Assembly: GCF_004295665.1 (NCBI RefSeq) | Contig: NZ_CP034759.1 | Coordinates: 2,294,001-2,358,000 of the forward strand | DNA: 64,000 nt | Direction: 5' to 3' | Origin: Litorilituus sediminis | GTDB taxonomy: Bacteria; Pseudomonadota; Gammaproteobacteria; Enterobacterales; Alteromonadaceae | Shown here: piece after piece, positions 26,025 through 35,077 of the stretch | Layout of the letters: every line of letters starts with the position of its first letter | Position numbering within the stretch: position 1 is the first letter of the stretch | The notes under the pieces: generated by a model | The model's input: the letters and a program-made list of their open reading frames with translations, nothing else | Database searches by the model: none | What the model was told of the DNA's origin: nothing | Program-made: the position numbers and the translations under genes

Positions 26025-26336
26025 TTACTGAGCACACTGAATACACATAACGGCTGCGGGTTGTACTTGTAGTCGTTTTTTGGCAATTTCATCACCGCAC
26101 TGCTGACATATACCATAATTGCCATTATCAATACGTGCAATTGCGTTAGATAACTGCTGAATTTCAATTTTCGCTTCAGACTCTAAGGCATTGAGAACTT
26201 CATCATTTTCGCGTTCACCAGCTTGCTCTGCCCAATCAGCAGCGCGACCATTGGCAAAATCTTGATGAATTGAATCAATCCGTTGTTGAAGTTCAATGAT
26301 TCGTTGGGTGAATTGTGATTTTAATTGCTCAGACAT
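26025..26336 (-). CDS. DksA/TraR-family zinc-finger protein
   Basis: A 103-residue protein with an N-terminal coiled-coil (SQFTQRIIELQQRIDSIHQD) and a C-terminal zinc finger of the DksA/TraR type: CQQCGDEIAKKRLQVQPAAVMCIQC (four cysteines). Such proteins bind the RNA polymerase secondary channel or act as small regulators; DksA itself is longer. The helix tip lacks an obvious DxxDxA, so ppGpp-type activity is uncertain. The start at 26336 is favoured over GTG 26345 by AAAGGTG just ahead. Confidence 0.8.
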   Translation of the reverse strand: MSEQLKSQFTQRIIELQQRIDSIHQDFANGRAADWAEQAGERENDEVLNALESEAKIEIQQLSNAIARIDNGNYGICQQCGDEIAKKRLQVQPAAVMCIQCAQ

Positions 26337-26408
26337 TGCTATCACCTTTTCGCTATATGGGTAATCATATGAACAGCATTAGCAATGGCCGAGCAGAATT
26401 GATTAGCT

Positions 26409-26900
26409 TTATGAACTAGATAACTGCTGAACCTGCTCATCAGCAAATTGCTTAAGATTCTCGACATCAGTCTCAATGGCAGGACGTAAGCGAGACTCGA
26501 CTTGCATACGCTGAAAATCTTCTTTCATTCGCTGTTTTTTAGCCAGTTGCTTTCGATCTTCAAGAATCGATAAATGCTTTATTTCGTTATATAACTCAAA
26601 TATAGCAGGGAATTGCTGATCTAGCTGGCTACTTAGCTTTAATGAGTCAAGCAGCACAGATAAACGCCAACAACCTTCACTAAAATCACACTGCTCTTCT
26701 TGCATAGCACGGGTAATAATAATGACACTTTTAAGCGCTTTAACATCATGACTTTTATGCGCTTGTTGCTGAGCAATCTCTGCTTGCTGTTGACGCTTAG
26801 TTTGCAAAGACAACTGTTGCAATAGCCTGCCAGCATAAAAAGCTAACGCTAAAATAATAACAACACCAATGCTAGTGGCAATAATCCAAAATAAGCTCAT
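26409..26900 (-). CDS. DUF2489 family membrane-anchored protein
   Basis: A 163-residue protein with one N-terminal membrane helix (IIATSIGVVIILALAFYAG), a Gln-rich coiled-coil and the DUF2489 body (SVIIITRAMQEEQCDFSEGCWRLSVLLD...). The family is found next to yihI and hemN in Vibrio and Shewanella and has no known function. It follows yihI by 5 bases, so it is in the same operon. Confidence 0.85.
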   Translation of the reverse strand: MSLFWIIATSIGVVIILALAFYAGRLLQQLSLQTKRQQQAEIAQQQAHKSHDVKALKSVIIITRAMQEEQCDFSEGCWRLSVLLDSLKLSSQLDQQFPAIFELYNEIKHLSILEDRKQLAKKQRMKEDFQRMQVESRLRPAIETDVENLKQFADEQVQQLSSS

Positions 26901-26905
26901 GGTGG

Positions 26906-27481
26906 TTATTCTTCTTCAAACGCTGAGAAATCATGACCATCTAATTTTTGCCATAACTCTTCTTCACTGCGCACTTGGCTTTGGGCAACGTCATCTTCGC
27001 TATCATCAAGACCTAGCGCTTGTGAAAGTTGAGCATGCTTGTCCATCATATCGTTATAATAATCAACTTCTTGCTCGCTAAGCTCAATATTATCTTCTTG
27101 TTTAGCCAAAATAAGTTGTAGCGTTTCATCTTGCTCTATCGCAATAAGCGCTTGCTCTGGGGGTAGCTCATCAGATTTAACCGGCCTTACCGCTGCAAGT
27201 GGCGTTAATGACTTATCTTTCGCTTTCACTGCTTGTTTTTCTGCTTTATTCGCTAAAGCACCTAGCGCAATCGGCTTCTTGCTACCTAAGCGAGGATCTT
27301 TATTTCTTTGCTCTTTTGATTGCTGCTTTGCTGATGATTTCGCTTCTTGCTGACGATTTCCAGGCTGCTTACCTGTTTTTTTACGCACTCTTTTTTCAAT
27401 ATTTTCCAGTTCTTGCTTACTTAATTTCGGCTTAGCTATTGGCGCTGAGGCGGGTTTTCTAGACTTTTTCTTACGAGACAT
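26906..27481 (-). CDS. yihI: Der GTPase-activating protein YihI
   Basis: A 191-residue protein with a very basic N-terminus (MSRKKKSRKPASAPIAKPKL) and an acidic C-terminus (DDSEDDVAQ, FSAFEEE), which is the distinctive charge layout of YihI. In E. coli YihI stimulates the GTPase of Der (EngA) and thus modulates 50S ribosome assembly. Middle part (YYNDMMDKHAQLSQALGLDD) matches the conserved core. It leads a two-gene unit with DUF2489. Confidence 0.88.
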   Translation of the reverse strand: MSRKKKSRKPASAPIAKPKLSKQELENIEKRVRKKTGKQPGNRQQEAKSSAKQQSKEQRNKDPRLGSKKPIALGALANKAEKQAVKAKDKSLTPLAAVRPVKSDELPPEQALIAIEQDETLQLILAKQEDNIELSEQEVDYYNDMMDKHAQLSQALGLDDSEDDVAQSQVRSEEELWQKLDGHDFSAFEEE

Positions 27482-27537
27482 AAGGAACTTTCACCTTTTT
27501 AGATATTACTTGCTATTTTACTGTATTTTGCCGATAA

Positions 27538-27560
27538 AAAAAGCGCTCTAAGGCGCTTTT
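27538..27560 (-). terminator. terminator behind the 83-residue hypothetical gene
   Basis: AAAAGCGC / GCGCTTTT with a 6-base loop (27538-27560) followed on the minus strand by a T-run. Confidence 0.7.
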
Positions 27561-27591
27561 AATGAAAGTTATCTGCTTTTTAACTAAGTGA

Positions 27592-27843
27592 TCAGTTTCT
27601 CAATTTAATATTGGGTGCGGTATTAATTTCTCCCGCCTTAGAAATGGTGGCAATATTATTATTGCAAAGCAATACCGCCAAGCTATTGCCATGACAGTCT
27701 CGCACAAATGCCAACTCATAACCAAATTGAGTTAAACTACTGGCAGCAAATTTTTGCGCCAACGTTAAATCTTCCCATACATCTCTTTGCTCAGATACCT
27801 CTTGTCGCCTTTCAATGGCAACTGCTTCTGATATTGCTTGCAT
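27592..27843 (-). CDS. small conserved-looking protein, function unknown
   Basis: An 83-residue protein, probably cytoplasmic. A recognisable core is WEDLTLAQKFAASSLTQFGYELAFVRD then GNSLAVLLCNNNIATISKAGEIN, which looks like a compact alpha/beta fold. I do not recognise the family. AGAGG precedes the ATG and a terminator follows, so it is likely a real single gene between yihI and tesB. Confidence 0.65.
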   Translation of the reverse strand: MQAISEAVAIERRQEVSEQRDVWEDLTLAQKFAASSLTQFGYELAFVRDCHGNSLAVLLCNNNIATISKAGEINTAPNIKLRN

Positions 27844-28016
27844 GATTAACCTCTACATTAAAATCCATCTTTTCTTCATACCAAAGGGTATTCCATAATG
27901 CTATCGTTCGAAATTTAACCTATTTTACAAATGACATCAATAGTCCTTACAATAGCTCTCATTGATCTTGCAAATTTATTTTAGCAGCAGCTTGTTGGAA
28001 GTTTATTTTACAAGGC

Positions 28017-28056
28017 AGCACTTTTGATGTGTGGTTTTTCCACATGATAAAGTGCT
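28017..28056. other. stem-loop in the leader region of tesB
   Basis: AGCACTT (28017-28023) pairs with AAGTGCT (28050-28056), and TGTGG with CCACA inside, giving a two-part hairpin about 60 bases before tesB. No T-run follows on the plus strand; function unknown. Confidence 0.35.
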
Positions 28057-28119
28057 AACGCTGTAGAAATGACAACAAGCACTGCTTAGTTACACTACTG
28101 GTCATACCTAGGAAAAATT

Positions 28120-28977
28120 ATGAGTGCAGTTTTAGATGAACTATTGGCATTACTAAAGTTAGAAGTTATCGAACAAGGTATTTATCGCGGACAAAGCCAA
28201 GATCTGGGTTTTCGTGCGCTATTTGGCGGTCAAGTTATGGGGCAAGCACTATCAGCTGCGCAAGAAACCGTTGCCAGCGATAGATTCGTTCACTCGCTGC
28301 ATTCTTATTTTTTACGCGCGGGTGATGCCAGCAAACCTGTGGTTTATGAAGTTGAGATTATTCGTGACGGCGCAAGTTTTAGCACCCGCAGAGTGCAAGC
28401 CATTCAAAACGGCAAAGCGATATTTTACATGACTGCTTCTTTTCAGCACGCAGAGCAAGGTTTTGATCATCAAGACACTATGCCAGATGTGCCAGCCCCA
28501 GAGCAGGTAAGCTCATTTAGAGATTACATTGTAGAAAACCAGCACGCTCTGCCTGAGCCTATGCGGAAAAAATTCTTGGCTGAAAAACCTATTGATTTGC
28601 GCCCAGTACAAAAATACAACTGGCTCAATCCGCAAAAAACAGATGGCTATTGCCCTATGTGGATAAAAGCCAATGGCGAGTTAACTGATGACTTACGTAT
28701 ACATACCTATATGTTGGCTTATACATCAGACTTTCACTTTTTACCTACAGCATTATATAAGCATGGCGTCAGTCACTGGCAACCTAACTTTCAAATTGCC
28801 ACCATAGATCATGCTATGTGGTTTCATCGCCCATTCCGTTTTGATGATTGGTTGCTTTACTGTATGGACAGCCCATCAGCCAGTAATGGTCGAGGTTTAG
28901 TAAAAGGGCAAATATTTAATCGCCAAGGCGAGCTTGTCGCCTCAACCATGCAAGAAGGAGTTATCCGTCAACGATAA
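28120..28977 (+). CDS. tesB: acyl-CoA thioesterase II
   Basis: A 285-residue double-hotdog thioesterase that hydrolyses medium- and long-chain acyl-CoA. Signatures: YRGQSQDLGFRALFGGQVMGQAL, VHSLHSYFLRAGD, the active-site region AYTSDFHFLPTAL with the catalytic Asp, and DHAMWFHRPFRFDDWLLY near the C-terminus. It matches E. coli TesB in length and motif order. Confidence 0.95.
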   Translation: MSAVLDELLALLKLEVIEQGIYRGQSQDLGFRALFGGQVMGQALSAAQETVASDRFVHSLHSYFLRAGDASKPVVYEVEIIRDGASFSTRRVQAIQNGKAIFYMTASFQHAEQGFDHQDTMPDVPAPEQVSSFRDYIVENQHALPEPMRKKFLAEKPIDLRPVQKYNWLNPQKTDGYCPMWIKANGELTDDLRIHTYMLAYTSDFHFLPTALYKHGVSHWQPNFQIATIDHAMWFHRPFRFDDWLLYCMDSPSASNGRGLVKGQIFNRQGELVASTMQEGVIRQR

Positions 28978-28992
28978 CAGCTAGATGCAACC

Positions 28993-30237
28993 CTAGTGTT
29001 TATTTTGGTTTTGCCAATCAAAACCGCTAGGGTGCTGAAATACCCTTAAATCAAACTGCGGCGCTATGGCAAATAGGTGATCAAAAATATCCGCTTGTAT
29101 ACCCTCATATTTTGCCCATACCGAAGTATTGGCAAAGCAGTATATTTCAAGCGGTAAGCCACTGGCAGTGGCAGGTAGCTGGCGTACCATACAGGTTAAA
29201 TCATTACGAATATTGCTATTTTGCTGTAAATAAAGCTCAATATATGCGCGAAATGTCCCGACATTGGTTAACTGGCGCGAATTGATTTTTGCTAGCTCTT
29301 TTGGCTCATCATTGGCATCTTGCGCTAGCAGCTGTTTCTTTTCACTCAAGTACTCTTTTAATAGCTTACTGTTACTGAGAAAATCGATTTTTTCCAAACT
29401 ATAAAAATCAATACTGGCTATATCTATAATCAATGTGCGCTTAATACGACGAGCACCAGTATGATACATATTGCGCCAGTTTTTAAACGAGTCGCTTATC
29501 AGCGCATAGGTTGGTACTGTAGTTACTGTTTTATCAAAATTTTCAATTTTTACAGTACTTAAGCCAATTTCAATAACATCACCATCAGCGCCGTACTTTG
29601 GCAATTCTATCCAGTCACCAGCAACCACCATTTTATTAGCAGAAATTTGAATACTCGCCACTAAGCCCTTAATGGTGTCTTGAAAAACCAACAAGAGTAC
29701 GGCGGTTAATGCGCCTAAACCACTCAGTAAATATACCGGCGATCTATTGATAATTAATGACACAATAATAATGGTCGTCACTAAATATAACGCCAACTTA
29801 ATCACTTGGATTATGGCATTTAAAGGTAGGTATTTTTGTTTAGCGGTTTCTTTATATATGCTGCGACTCACATTAAGTAAAGCGCTTAAGCTGCGAGCAA
29901 CTTGAAAGGTTAACAGTACTTTAGCCAACAGTACCAATACGGCTGATGCAGTACTTTCAGGCAAGAGTACCAGTGGCGATAAAAACAATATCAATACATA
30001 GGGCACCATCAGCGCCATACGATTAAGCACCTGGTGCTCAATTAAGGCATCATCCCAGGTATTTCGGGTCTTAATGATAAGATTATTTACAACTTTTAAT
30101 AATTGGAATTTGGTTAGGTAAAAGCTTACGCTCGCGATTAAGGCGATAAACACTAAACCGACAATAAGTGTGGTGCTTGCTAAATGGTCGTCACTAACCC
30201 CTTGCTCTATCAACCAAAAACTAATTATTTCATTCAT
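28993..30237 (-). CDS. mscM: MscS-family mechanosensitive channel, YbdG/MscM type
   Basis: A 414-residue inner-membrane channel with five or so hydrophobic segments, then the MscS core: pore-helix region SGLGALTAVLLLVFQDTIKGLVASIQISANK and the beta domain GDWIELPKYGADGDVIEIGLSTVKIENFDKT. The C-terminal half (DSFKNWRNMYHTGARRIKR, VRQLPATASGLPLEIYCF, ADIFDHLFAI) matches E. coli YbdG closely. These channels release ions under mild hypo-osmotic stress. Its ATG overlaps the stop of the acyltransferase (ATGA), so both are co-translated. Confidence 0.93.
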   Translation of the reverse strand: MNEIISFWLIEQGVSDDHLASTTLIVGLVFIALIASVSFYLTKFQLLKVVNNLIIKTRNTWDDALIEHQVLNRMALMVPYVLILFLSPLVLLPESTASAVLVLLAKVLLTFQVARSLSALLNVSRSIYKETAKQKYLPLNAIIQVIKLALYLVTTIIIVSLIINRSPVYLLSGLGALTAVLLLVFQDTIKGLVASIQISANKMVVAGDWIELPKYGADGDVIEIGLSTVKIENFDKTVTTVPTYALISDSFKNWRNMYHTGARRIKRTLIIDIASIDFYSLEKIDFLSNSKLLKEYLSEKKQLLAQDANDEPKELAKINSRQLTNVGTFRAYIELYLQQNSNIRNDLTCMVRQLPATASGLPLEIYCFANTSVWAKYEGIQADIFDHLFAIAPQFDLRVFQHPSGFDWQNQNKH

Positions 30238-31151
30238 TCCACTTTCCTGTGCTCAATAGTATTTTTTTCTATTAGTTGCTCAAGCCTATCATCTTTATCA
30301 TGCCAAAATTGTGTAAGCCACTTCTGAAACGCTATTTTGTATGTTCTGTCATTAAAGTAGTCACCACTAATTTCTTTCGATATTTCTCTAGTGTGTACTT
30401 CAATATGGACATTTTTCACTCGCCCACATAAAAAATCAACAAAATTTGGTACGCCATCAGGATAATATATAGTGATATCAACAATTTTAGTTAAATGCTC
30501 ACTCATGGCATCAAGCACAAAGGCTATGCCACCGGCTTTAGGCTTTAGTAAATGCTTAAATGGTGAGTTTTGTTTGTCATGCTTTGCTTGGGTAAAGCGT
30601 GTTCCTTCAATAAAACTCATGACACTAACAGGTTTATGTTTAAATTTTGCGCAGGCTTTACGCGTGGTTTCAATATCTTTGCCACGTAAGTGCGGGTTTT
30701 TCTTCAAAAACGACTGGCTATAGCGCTTCATAAATGGAAAATCTAATGCCCACCACGCTAAGCCCATAATGGGCACATAAATTAACTCTTTTTTCAGAAA
30801 GAATTTTAAAAAAGGGATTTTGCCATGCAAAGCTCTTTGAATGACAACAATATCTACCCAACTTTGGTGATTAGCCAACACTAGGTACCAGTCTTTCATA
30901 TTGAGCTCTTCTAAACCTGAGACATCAAGCTCCATTTTAGTAAACAGCTTTTGATTTACACTATTAAGTGCCACCCAATTACTTGCCATTAAATCCAGCA
31001 AATAACTAAATACTTTCTGCGTTACTTTAAATGGAAATAGCGCCTTCAATAAAGAGAAAACCAAAATTGGCGCTAACCACAACAAGGTGTTTATCAAATA
31101 AAAAGCTAAAGAAAGGAAGCCAATAATAGGCGCAGGTAAAAAATTAAGCAT
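30234..31151 (-). CDS. YihG-like 1-acylglycerol-phosphate acyltransferase (PlsC family)
   Basis: A membrane acyltransferase with N-terminal hydrophobic helices and the catalytic motif NHQSWVD (HX4D), then FLKKELIYVPIMGLAWWALDFPFMKRYS and the substrate-binding EGTR block (SFIEGTRFTQAKH). It resembles E. coli YihG. The start is uncertain: ATG at 31151 is used here, a GTG at 31208 would add 19 residues. It overlaps mscM by 4 bases. Confidence 0.85.
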   Translation of the reverse strand: MLNFLPAPIIGFLSLAFYLINTLLWLAPILVFSLLKALFPFKVTQKVFSYLLDLMASNWVALNSVNQKLFTKMELDVSGLEELNMKDWYLVLANHQSWVDIVVIQRALHGKIPFLKFFLKKELIYVPIMGLAWWALDFPFMKRYSQSFLKKNPHLRGKDIETTRKACAKFKHKPVSVMSFIEGTRFTQAKHDKQNSPFKHLLKPKAGGIAFVLDAMSEHLTKIVDITIYYPDGVPNFVDFLCGRVKNVHIEVHTREISKEISGDYFNDRTYKIAFQKWLTQFWHDKDDRLEQLIEKNTIEHRKVE

Positions 31152-31506
31152 AGGTCGTACTAAACAGTGATATAAAAGCGGTTTATCTTTGTTTACGTAT
31201 TTAATCACGAATTAAGGCAAATATATATTATTTATTCTGCTAATAAATTATCAAATACTTGGCTAATCATGCCTAGCATGAAAAAGGTAAGCTGTTGCAA
31301 ATTCAACCATTTAAAATTTTCACTATCATTTTGTTGGCAGAACCCCCCTAATAAAACACCAGAAACAACCACTTCATGACAACTAAAACCTTAAGCTATT
31401 AAAAAGTATATTTTCGTCTAGAGAATATTTTGTATATTTAGCTAGTTTTGTTGAATGCCTACAGGCTTTGGCGCATACTGACTTTAGCAGAATAACAGGG
31501 GGAAAA
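31152..31506. other. non-coding region ahead of proBA
   Basis: About 300 bases (after allowing for the uncertain acyltransferase start) of AT-rich DNA holding the proBA promoter. No clear regulator site, hairpin or gene was found; a 75-residue frame on the minus strand (31383-31610) overlaps proB and is a shadow. Confidence 0.4.
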
Positions 31507-32622
31507 ATGAACTTTAATCGAGCCGTGATAAAAGTAGGTAGTGCCTTAATTGCACCTACAAGTAATGGTTGTTCTGGCAAGTATGCGTTAGCCATTGCCC
31601 AATTTATCACTAACTGTCAGCACCAAGGCAAAGAAATTATCTTAGTATCATCAGGTGGCGTTGCCGCCGGACGAAGTCTTATTCATCATGGCTCACCCAA
31701 ACTTTCTGTTGCCACCAAAAAAGCCATGGCATCTGTTGGGCAAATGCAAATGATGGCCAACTGGCAGCGATTTTTCGATTCTCCCTGTAGCCAAATATTA
31801 ATAACACAAAGTGATCTCGCTGACAGAGAGCGCTTTATTAGCATAAAAAAAACCATTCAAATTCAACTAGCTAATGGTATTTTGCCGATAGTTAATGAAA
31901 ATGACACCGTTACCACAGATGATTTAACCGTAGGTGATAATGACAACTTGGCTGCACTGGTTGCGCAAGTATGTGATGCCGATAGCTTATTCATTCTAAG
32001 TGATATTGATGGCGTATTTACCAAAGATCCTAAGGTGAATAACGATGCCGAATTAATCACTAATATTGAAGAAATCACCGATGAAATCTATGCCATGGCG
32101 GGCACCAGTCGTAATCATCTGGCTACTGGCGGTATGAAAACCAAAATACAAGCGGCGGAAAAAGCTGTCGAGCATGGCATCAATACTTATATAGTTAATG
32201 GTACTAAAAGTGAGGTATTTGCGGCTTTGTTAAAAGAAGTCAATCCGGGCACACGATTTATTGCTAAGCATGACAAAATCACCGCGAAAAAACACTGGTT
32301 AAAACATACGCTAAAAAGCCAAGGGCAAATTAGCTTAGATGCTGGTGCCGTTAATGCGCTGCTTCATAAAGGGGCATCACTTTTACCTGCGGGAATTTTA
32401 TCGGTAACAGACAAATTTAAAGCCGGTGACACCATAGATTTAGTCGATCACCACAGCCAGGCGATTATTGCCAAGGGTATTTGCTTATACAACCACCACG
32501 ACTTAAAGCGCATTATGGGCAAGCATAGTGACGAAATAGATGGCATTCTAGGCCATGACTTAGGCGATGTCGTAGTGCACAGAGACGATATGGTCATTTT
32601 AAAAAATGACAGCAAGAAATAG
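31507..32622 (+). CDS. proB: glutamate 5-kinase
   Basis: A 371-residue enzyme catalysing the first step of proline synthesis (glutamate to glutamyl-5-phosphate). The amino-acid kinase domain shows AVIKVGSALIAP, VSSGGVAAG, PIVNENDTV, LFILSDIDGV and the ATGGMKTKIQAA loop; the C-terminal PUA domain (about 280-371) includes SLLPAGILSV and KGICLYN. The ATG at 31507, with a strong GGGGG ribosome site, is chosen over an earlier in-frame codon at 31468. It is followed 17 bases later by proA. Confidence 0.96.
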   Translation: MNFNRAVIKVGSALIAPTSNGCSGKYALAIAQFITNCQHQGKEIILVSSGGVAAGRSLIHHGSPKLSVATKKAMASVGQMQMMANWQRFFDSPCSQILITQSDLADRERFISIKKTIQIQLANGILPIVNENDTVTTDDLTVGDNDNLAALVAQVCDADSLFILSDIDGVFTKDPKVNNDAELITNIEEITDEIYAMAGTSRNHLATGGMKTKIQAAEKAVEHGINTYIVNGTKSEVFAALLKEVNPGTRFIAKHDKITAKKHWLKHTLKSQGQISLDAGAVNALLHKGASLLPAGILSVTDKFKAGDTIDLVDHHSQAIIAKGICLYNHHDLKRIMGKHSDEIDGILGHDLGDVVVHRDDMVILKNDSKK

Positions 32623-32639
32623 CACAAGAGAACATAATA

Positions 32640-33896
32640 ATGACCACATTTAACATCGAAACTATGGCTAAACAAAGCAAAGTTGCTAGCCGCTCTGTTG
32701 CGCAATTAACGACAACAGAAAAGAATAATTTACTCAGAGCCATGGCTAAAGCGATTACCGATAATAGCCAACAAATTATTACTGAGAATCAAAAAGACAT
32801 AGCCGCAGGTGAAGCAAAAGGTTTAGCGCCTGCTATGCTAGATAGGCTTTTACTGACTGAGCAAGGTATTGCAGACATAAGCAGTGCCATTATTGAAATC
32901 GCACAGCTTAGCGACCCTGTCGGTGAAGTGTCTCAGTTGAGCCTAAGACCCAATGGCATGCAAGTAGGTAAAATGCGCATTCCGCTTGGCGTAATTGCTA
33001 TGATTTATGAAGCAAGACCTAATGTTACCGCCGAAGCTGCCGCATTATCTATAAAGTCAGGTAACGCAGTTATTTTAAGAGGCGGCTCTGAAGCCATTCA
33101 CAGCAACCTAGCCATTGCCGAGTGTTTACACCAAGTGTTAACACAGCAAGGCATAGATAAAAATATAGTTTCTGTCATTCCTGATACCAGCCGAAGTGTT
33201 ATTGAGGGGCTATTAAAACAAAGAGAGAGTATTGATCTTGTTATTCCTCGTGGTGGTGAAGGCCTAATTCGTTATGTAACAGAAAACAGTCAAATCCCAG
33301 TTATTCAGCACTTTAAAGGGGTTTGTCACTTGTTTATCGATAAATTTGCCGATCTCAATAAAGCGGTAAATATTCTGGTAAATGGTAAAACTCAACGACC
33401 TAGTGCGTGTAATGCCATCGAAACACTGTTAGTACACGAAAGTATCGCCGATACTTTCTTACCTCTGGCAGCACAAGCTTTAGCTGATGCCGCTCAGGTA
33501 AAAGTACATGCCTGTGAAAACAGTATTGAGTATTTTGCCAATGCAAGTTTAGCAAGTGATGAGGATTATCATGCCGAATATTTAGCACAAGAAATTGCGG
33601 TAAAAGTAGTCACTGGCTTTGCACAAGCCATTGAACATATTAATGAATTCACCTCAGATCACACTGAAGTCATCGTCAGCCAAGATATCAGTAGAACACA
33701 GCAGTTTATTCGCCAAATCAACTCATCTGTGGTTATGGTTAATGCTTCATCACGATTTTCAGATGGTGGTCAATTAGGCCTAGGCTCAGAAATTGGTATA
33801 TCAACCAGCAAGCTACACGCTTATGGCCCAATGGGTTTAGCCTCACTTACTACGGAAAAATTTGTTGTTTATGGTGATGGCCAAGTGCGTGATTAG
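32640..33896 (+). CDS. proA: glutamate-5-semialdehyde dehydrogenase (gamma-glutamyl phosphate reductase)
   Basis: A 418-residue NADPH-dependent reductase for the second step of proline synthesis. Aldehyde-dehydrogenase-fold motifs are clear: PLGVIAMIYEARPNVT, KSGNAVILRGGSEA, LVIPRGGEGLI and the catalytic cysteine segment KTQRPSACNAIETLL, plus the closing LGLGSEIGISTSKLHA. It is full length and co-transcribed with proB. Confidence 0.97.
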   Translation: MTTFNIETMAKQSKVASRSVAQLTTTEKNNLLRAMAKAITDNSQQIITENQKDIAAGEAKGLAPAMLDRLLLTEQGIADISSAIIEIAQLSDPVGEVSQLSLRPNGMQVGKMRIPLGVIAMIYEARPNVTAEAAALSIKSGNAVILRGGSEAIHSNLAIAECLHQVLTQQGIDKNIVSVIPDTSRSVIEGLLKQRESIDLVIPRGGEGLIRYVTENSQIPVIQHFKGVCHLFIDKFADLNKAVNILVNGKTQRPSACNAIETLLVHESIADTFLPLAAQALADAAQVKVHACENSIEYFANASLASDEDYHAEYLAQEIAVKVVTGFAQAIEHINEFTSDHTEVIVSQDISRTQQFIRQINSSVVMVNASSRFSDGGQLGLGSEIGISTSKLHAYGPMGLASLTTEKFVVYGDGQVRD

Positions 33897-33912
33897 CGAG
33901 TTTTATCTATAT

Positions 33913-33951
33913 TAAAGGCCGAAATAACATAATATTACATTACGGCCTTTA
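33913..33951 (+). terminator. hairpin behind proA
   Basis: TAAAGGCCG (33913-33921) pairs with CGGCCTTTA (33943-33951), loop 21 bases, followed by CCTTCATT. The pair lies between convergent proA and the NorF-like gene; it is a plausible but weak terminator. Confidence 0.45.
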
Positions 33952-33962
33952 CCTTCATTCCC

Positions 33963-34244
33963 CTATAACGAAGTAAGCTGCGCTAATTGCTCAGCAAAGG
34001 CATCCGTTAAAAAAATTAACGCCGGAAATATATAGAAGTAGCTGTGCATTAGCACGCGAATGGTTTTGTTTGCCTGGTTCAATTCCATAAAGTAATCAAT
34101 AATGCGTCGGCCTTTATAAGCGATTGAAAAGCAAATAATGGCTGTAATAATTAAATGTGGCTCAGCCGTTTCCGCCACTAACGCATTAGCCATGGTAATG
34201 GTGATAAGAATCAACCAGGTAATATCAAGTTTATTTAATTGCAT
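33963..34244 (-). CDS. small membrane protein, cytochrome c oxidase subunit IV / NorF-like
   Basis: A 93-residue protein with three hydrophobic segments (WLILITITMANALVAE, LIITAIICFSIAYKGRRI, SYFYIFPALIFLTDAF). Pattern and pairing with a NorE-like protein 9 bases away fit the prokaryotic subunit IV/NorF family, accessory proteins of haem-copper or nitric oxide reductases. A GGAGAAAG ribosome site precedes the ATG. The assignment is from memory of the family pattern and the pairing. Confidence 0.7.
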   Translation of the reverse strand: MQLNKLDITWLILITITMANALVAETAEPHLIITAIICFSIAYKGRRIIDYFMELNQANKTIRVLMHSYFYIFPALIFLTDAFAEQLAQLTSL

Positions 34245-34253
34245 TTCTTTCTC

Positions 34254-34877
34254 CTAACGCAGCACATACAGTAATGGGAAGATAATTACCCACGCCAAAT
34301 CAACCATATGCCAATAGCAAGCAATTGCCGTTAAGCCGGTATGACGCTGCTGATTGTAGTGCCCTAACTTTATTTGCGATATTGCCCACATCAAGCTCGC
34401 GCTAGCCCATATCACATGAATAAGATGGTTAAATGTCATGTAGTAATACATGCTATAAAAGCTGTTGGTATCTGTTTGAATACCTTGAGCAACATTCCAG
34501 TGATATTCCCAATACTTGATCACTAAATAAAGGCCGCCACAAAAAACGGCAAACGAAAGATACCGAACGCTTTTATCTGGTTCATTAACGCGTATTGCCG
34601 CTAATGCCTTGGCGACAAAGTAGCTACTGGTAATCAAGGCAAAGGTATTTAGCGTACCCGCCAGCGTATGAAGCTGCATAGGCCCTTGTTCAAATTCAAC
34701 TGGACTATGTGCTTTGGCAATAAAATAGGCGATAAAAAATACTGCAAACTCGGAAAGTTCAGCAAAAATAACGACCCATACCGCTTTATTACCCGGTATT
34801 TTCTTGATGGTTTCAGGCTCTCGGGTAACGCTACCATTACCGTTGATATAAAACTGCGCGCTGGTGATATCTGTCAT
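34254..34877 (-). CDS. cytochrome c oxidase subunit III / NorE-like membrane protein
   Basis: A five-helix protein of the haem-copper oxidase subunit III fold: GNKAVWVVIFAELSEFAVFF, the QLHTLAGTLNTFALITSSYF helix, KYWEYH, HLIHVIWASASLM and the C-terminal HTGLTAIACYWHMVDLAWVIIFPLLYV. It is of the NorE type, which lies beside nitric oxide reductase in some bacteria. No oxidase subunit I is in the window. Start is uncertain (ATG 34877 chosen; 34946 and 34985 are alternatives that would add a Cys- and His-containing N-terminus). It is translated right before the NorF-like gene. Confidence 0.75.
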   Translation of the reverse strand: MTDITSAQFYINGNGSVTREPETIKKIPGNKAVWVVIFAELSEFAVFFIAYFIAKAHSPVEFEQGPMQLHTLAGTLNTFALITSSYFVAKALAAIRVNEPDKSVRYLSFAVFCGGLYLVIKYWEYHWNVAQGIQTDTNSFYSMYYYMTFNHLIHVIWASASLMWAISQIKLGHYNQQRHTGLTAIACYWHMVDLAWVIIFPLLYVLR

Positions 34878-35003
34878 ATTGTCAATCTCTATTGTGCTGG
34901 TTGCAGAGCAACAACTCAGCTCATCATGTAAAGTATAGTGATTCATTGGCATAAAAAGTATGTGAAATACTTCCATGTATTTCACACTAGCCGCAAGTGG
35001 AGG

Positions 35004-35018
35004 GCATACATGTCGCCA
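35004..35018 (-). promoter_or_regulatory. weak sigma54-like -24/-12 site ahead of the NorE-like gene
   Basis: Read on the minus strand the sequence is TGGCGACATGTATGC; GG and GC are 10 bases apart as required, and TGGC and TGC match, but the middle differs from TGGCACG-N4-TTGC. It is a weaker candidate than the site before ccoG; the gene could instead be read through from ccoG. Confidence 0.3.
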
Positions 35019-35077
35019 ATAACAGAGTAGTAGAACTGCTTTGGCGCATATACTTGCTTAGGCTAAACAGTTAAACA

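Noticed and set aside
35042..35057. TGGCGC...TTGC sequence on the plus strand resembling a sigma54 promoter
   Set aside because: The spacing between the GG and GC elements is 11 rather than 10 bases and it points away from any gene start.
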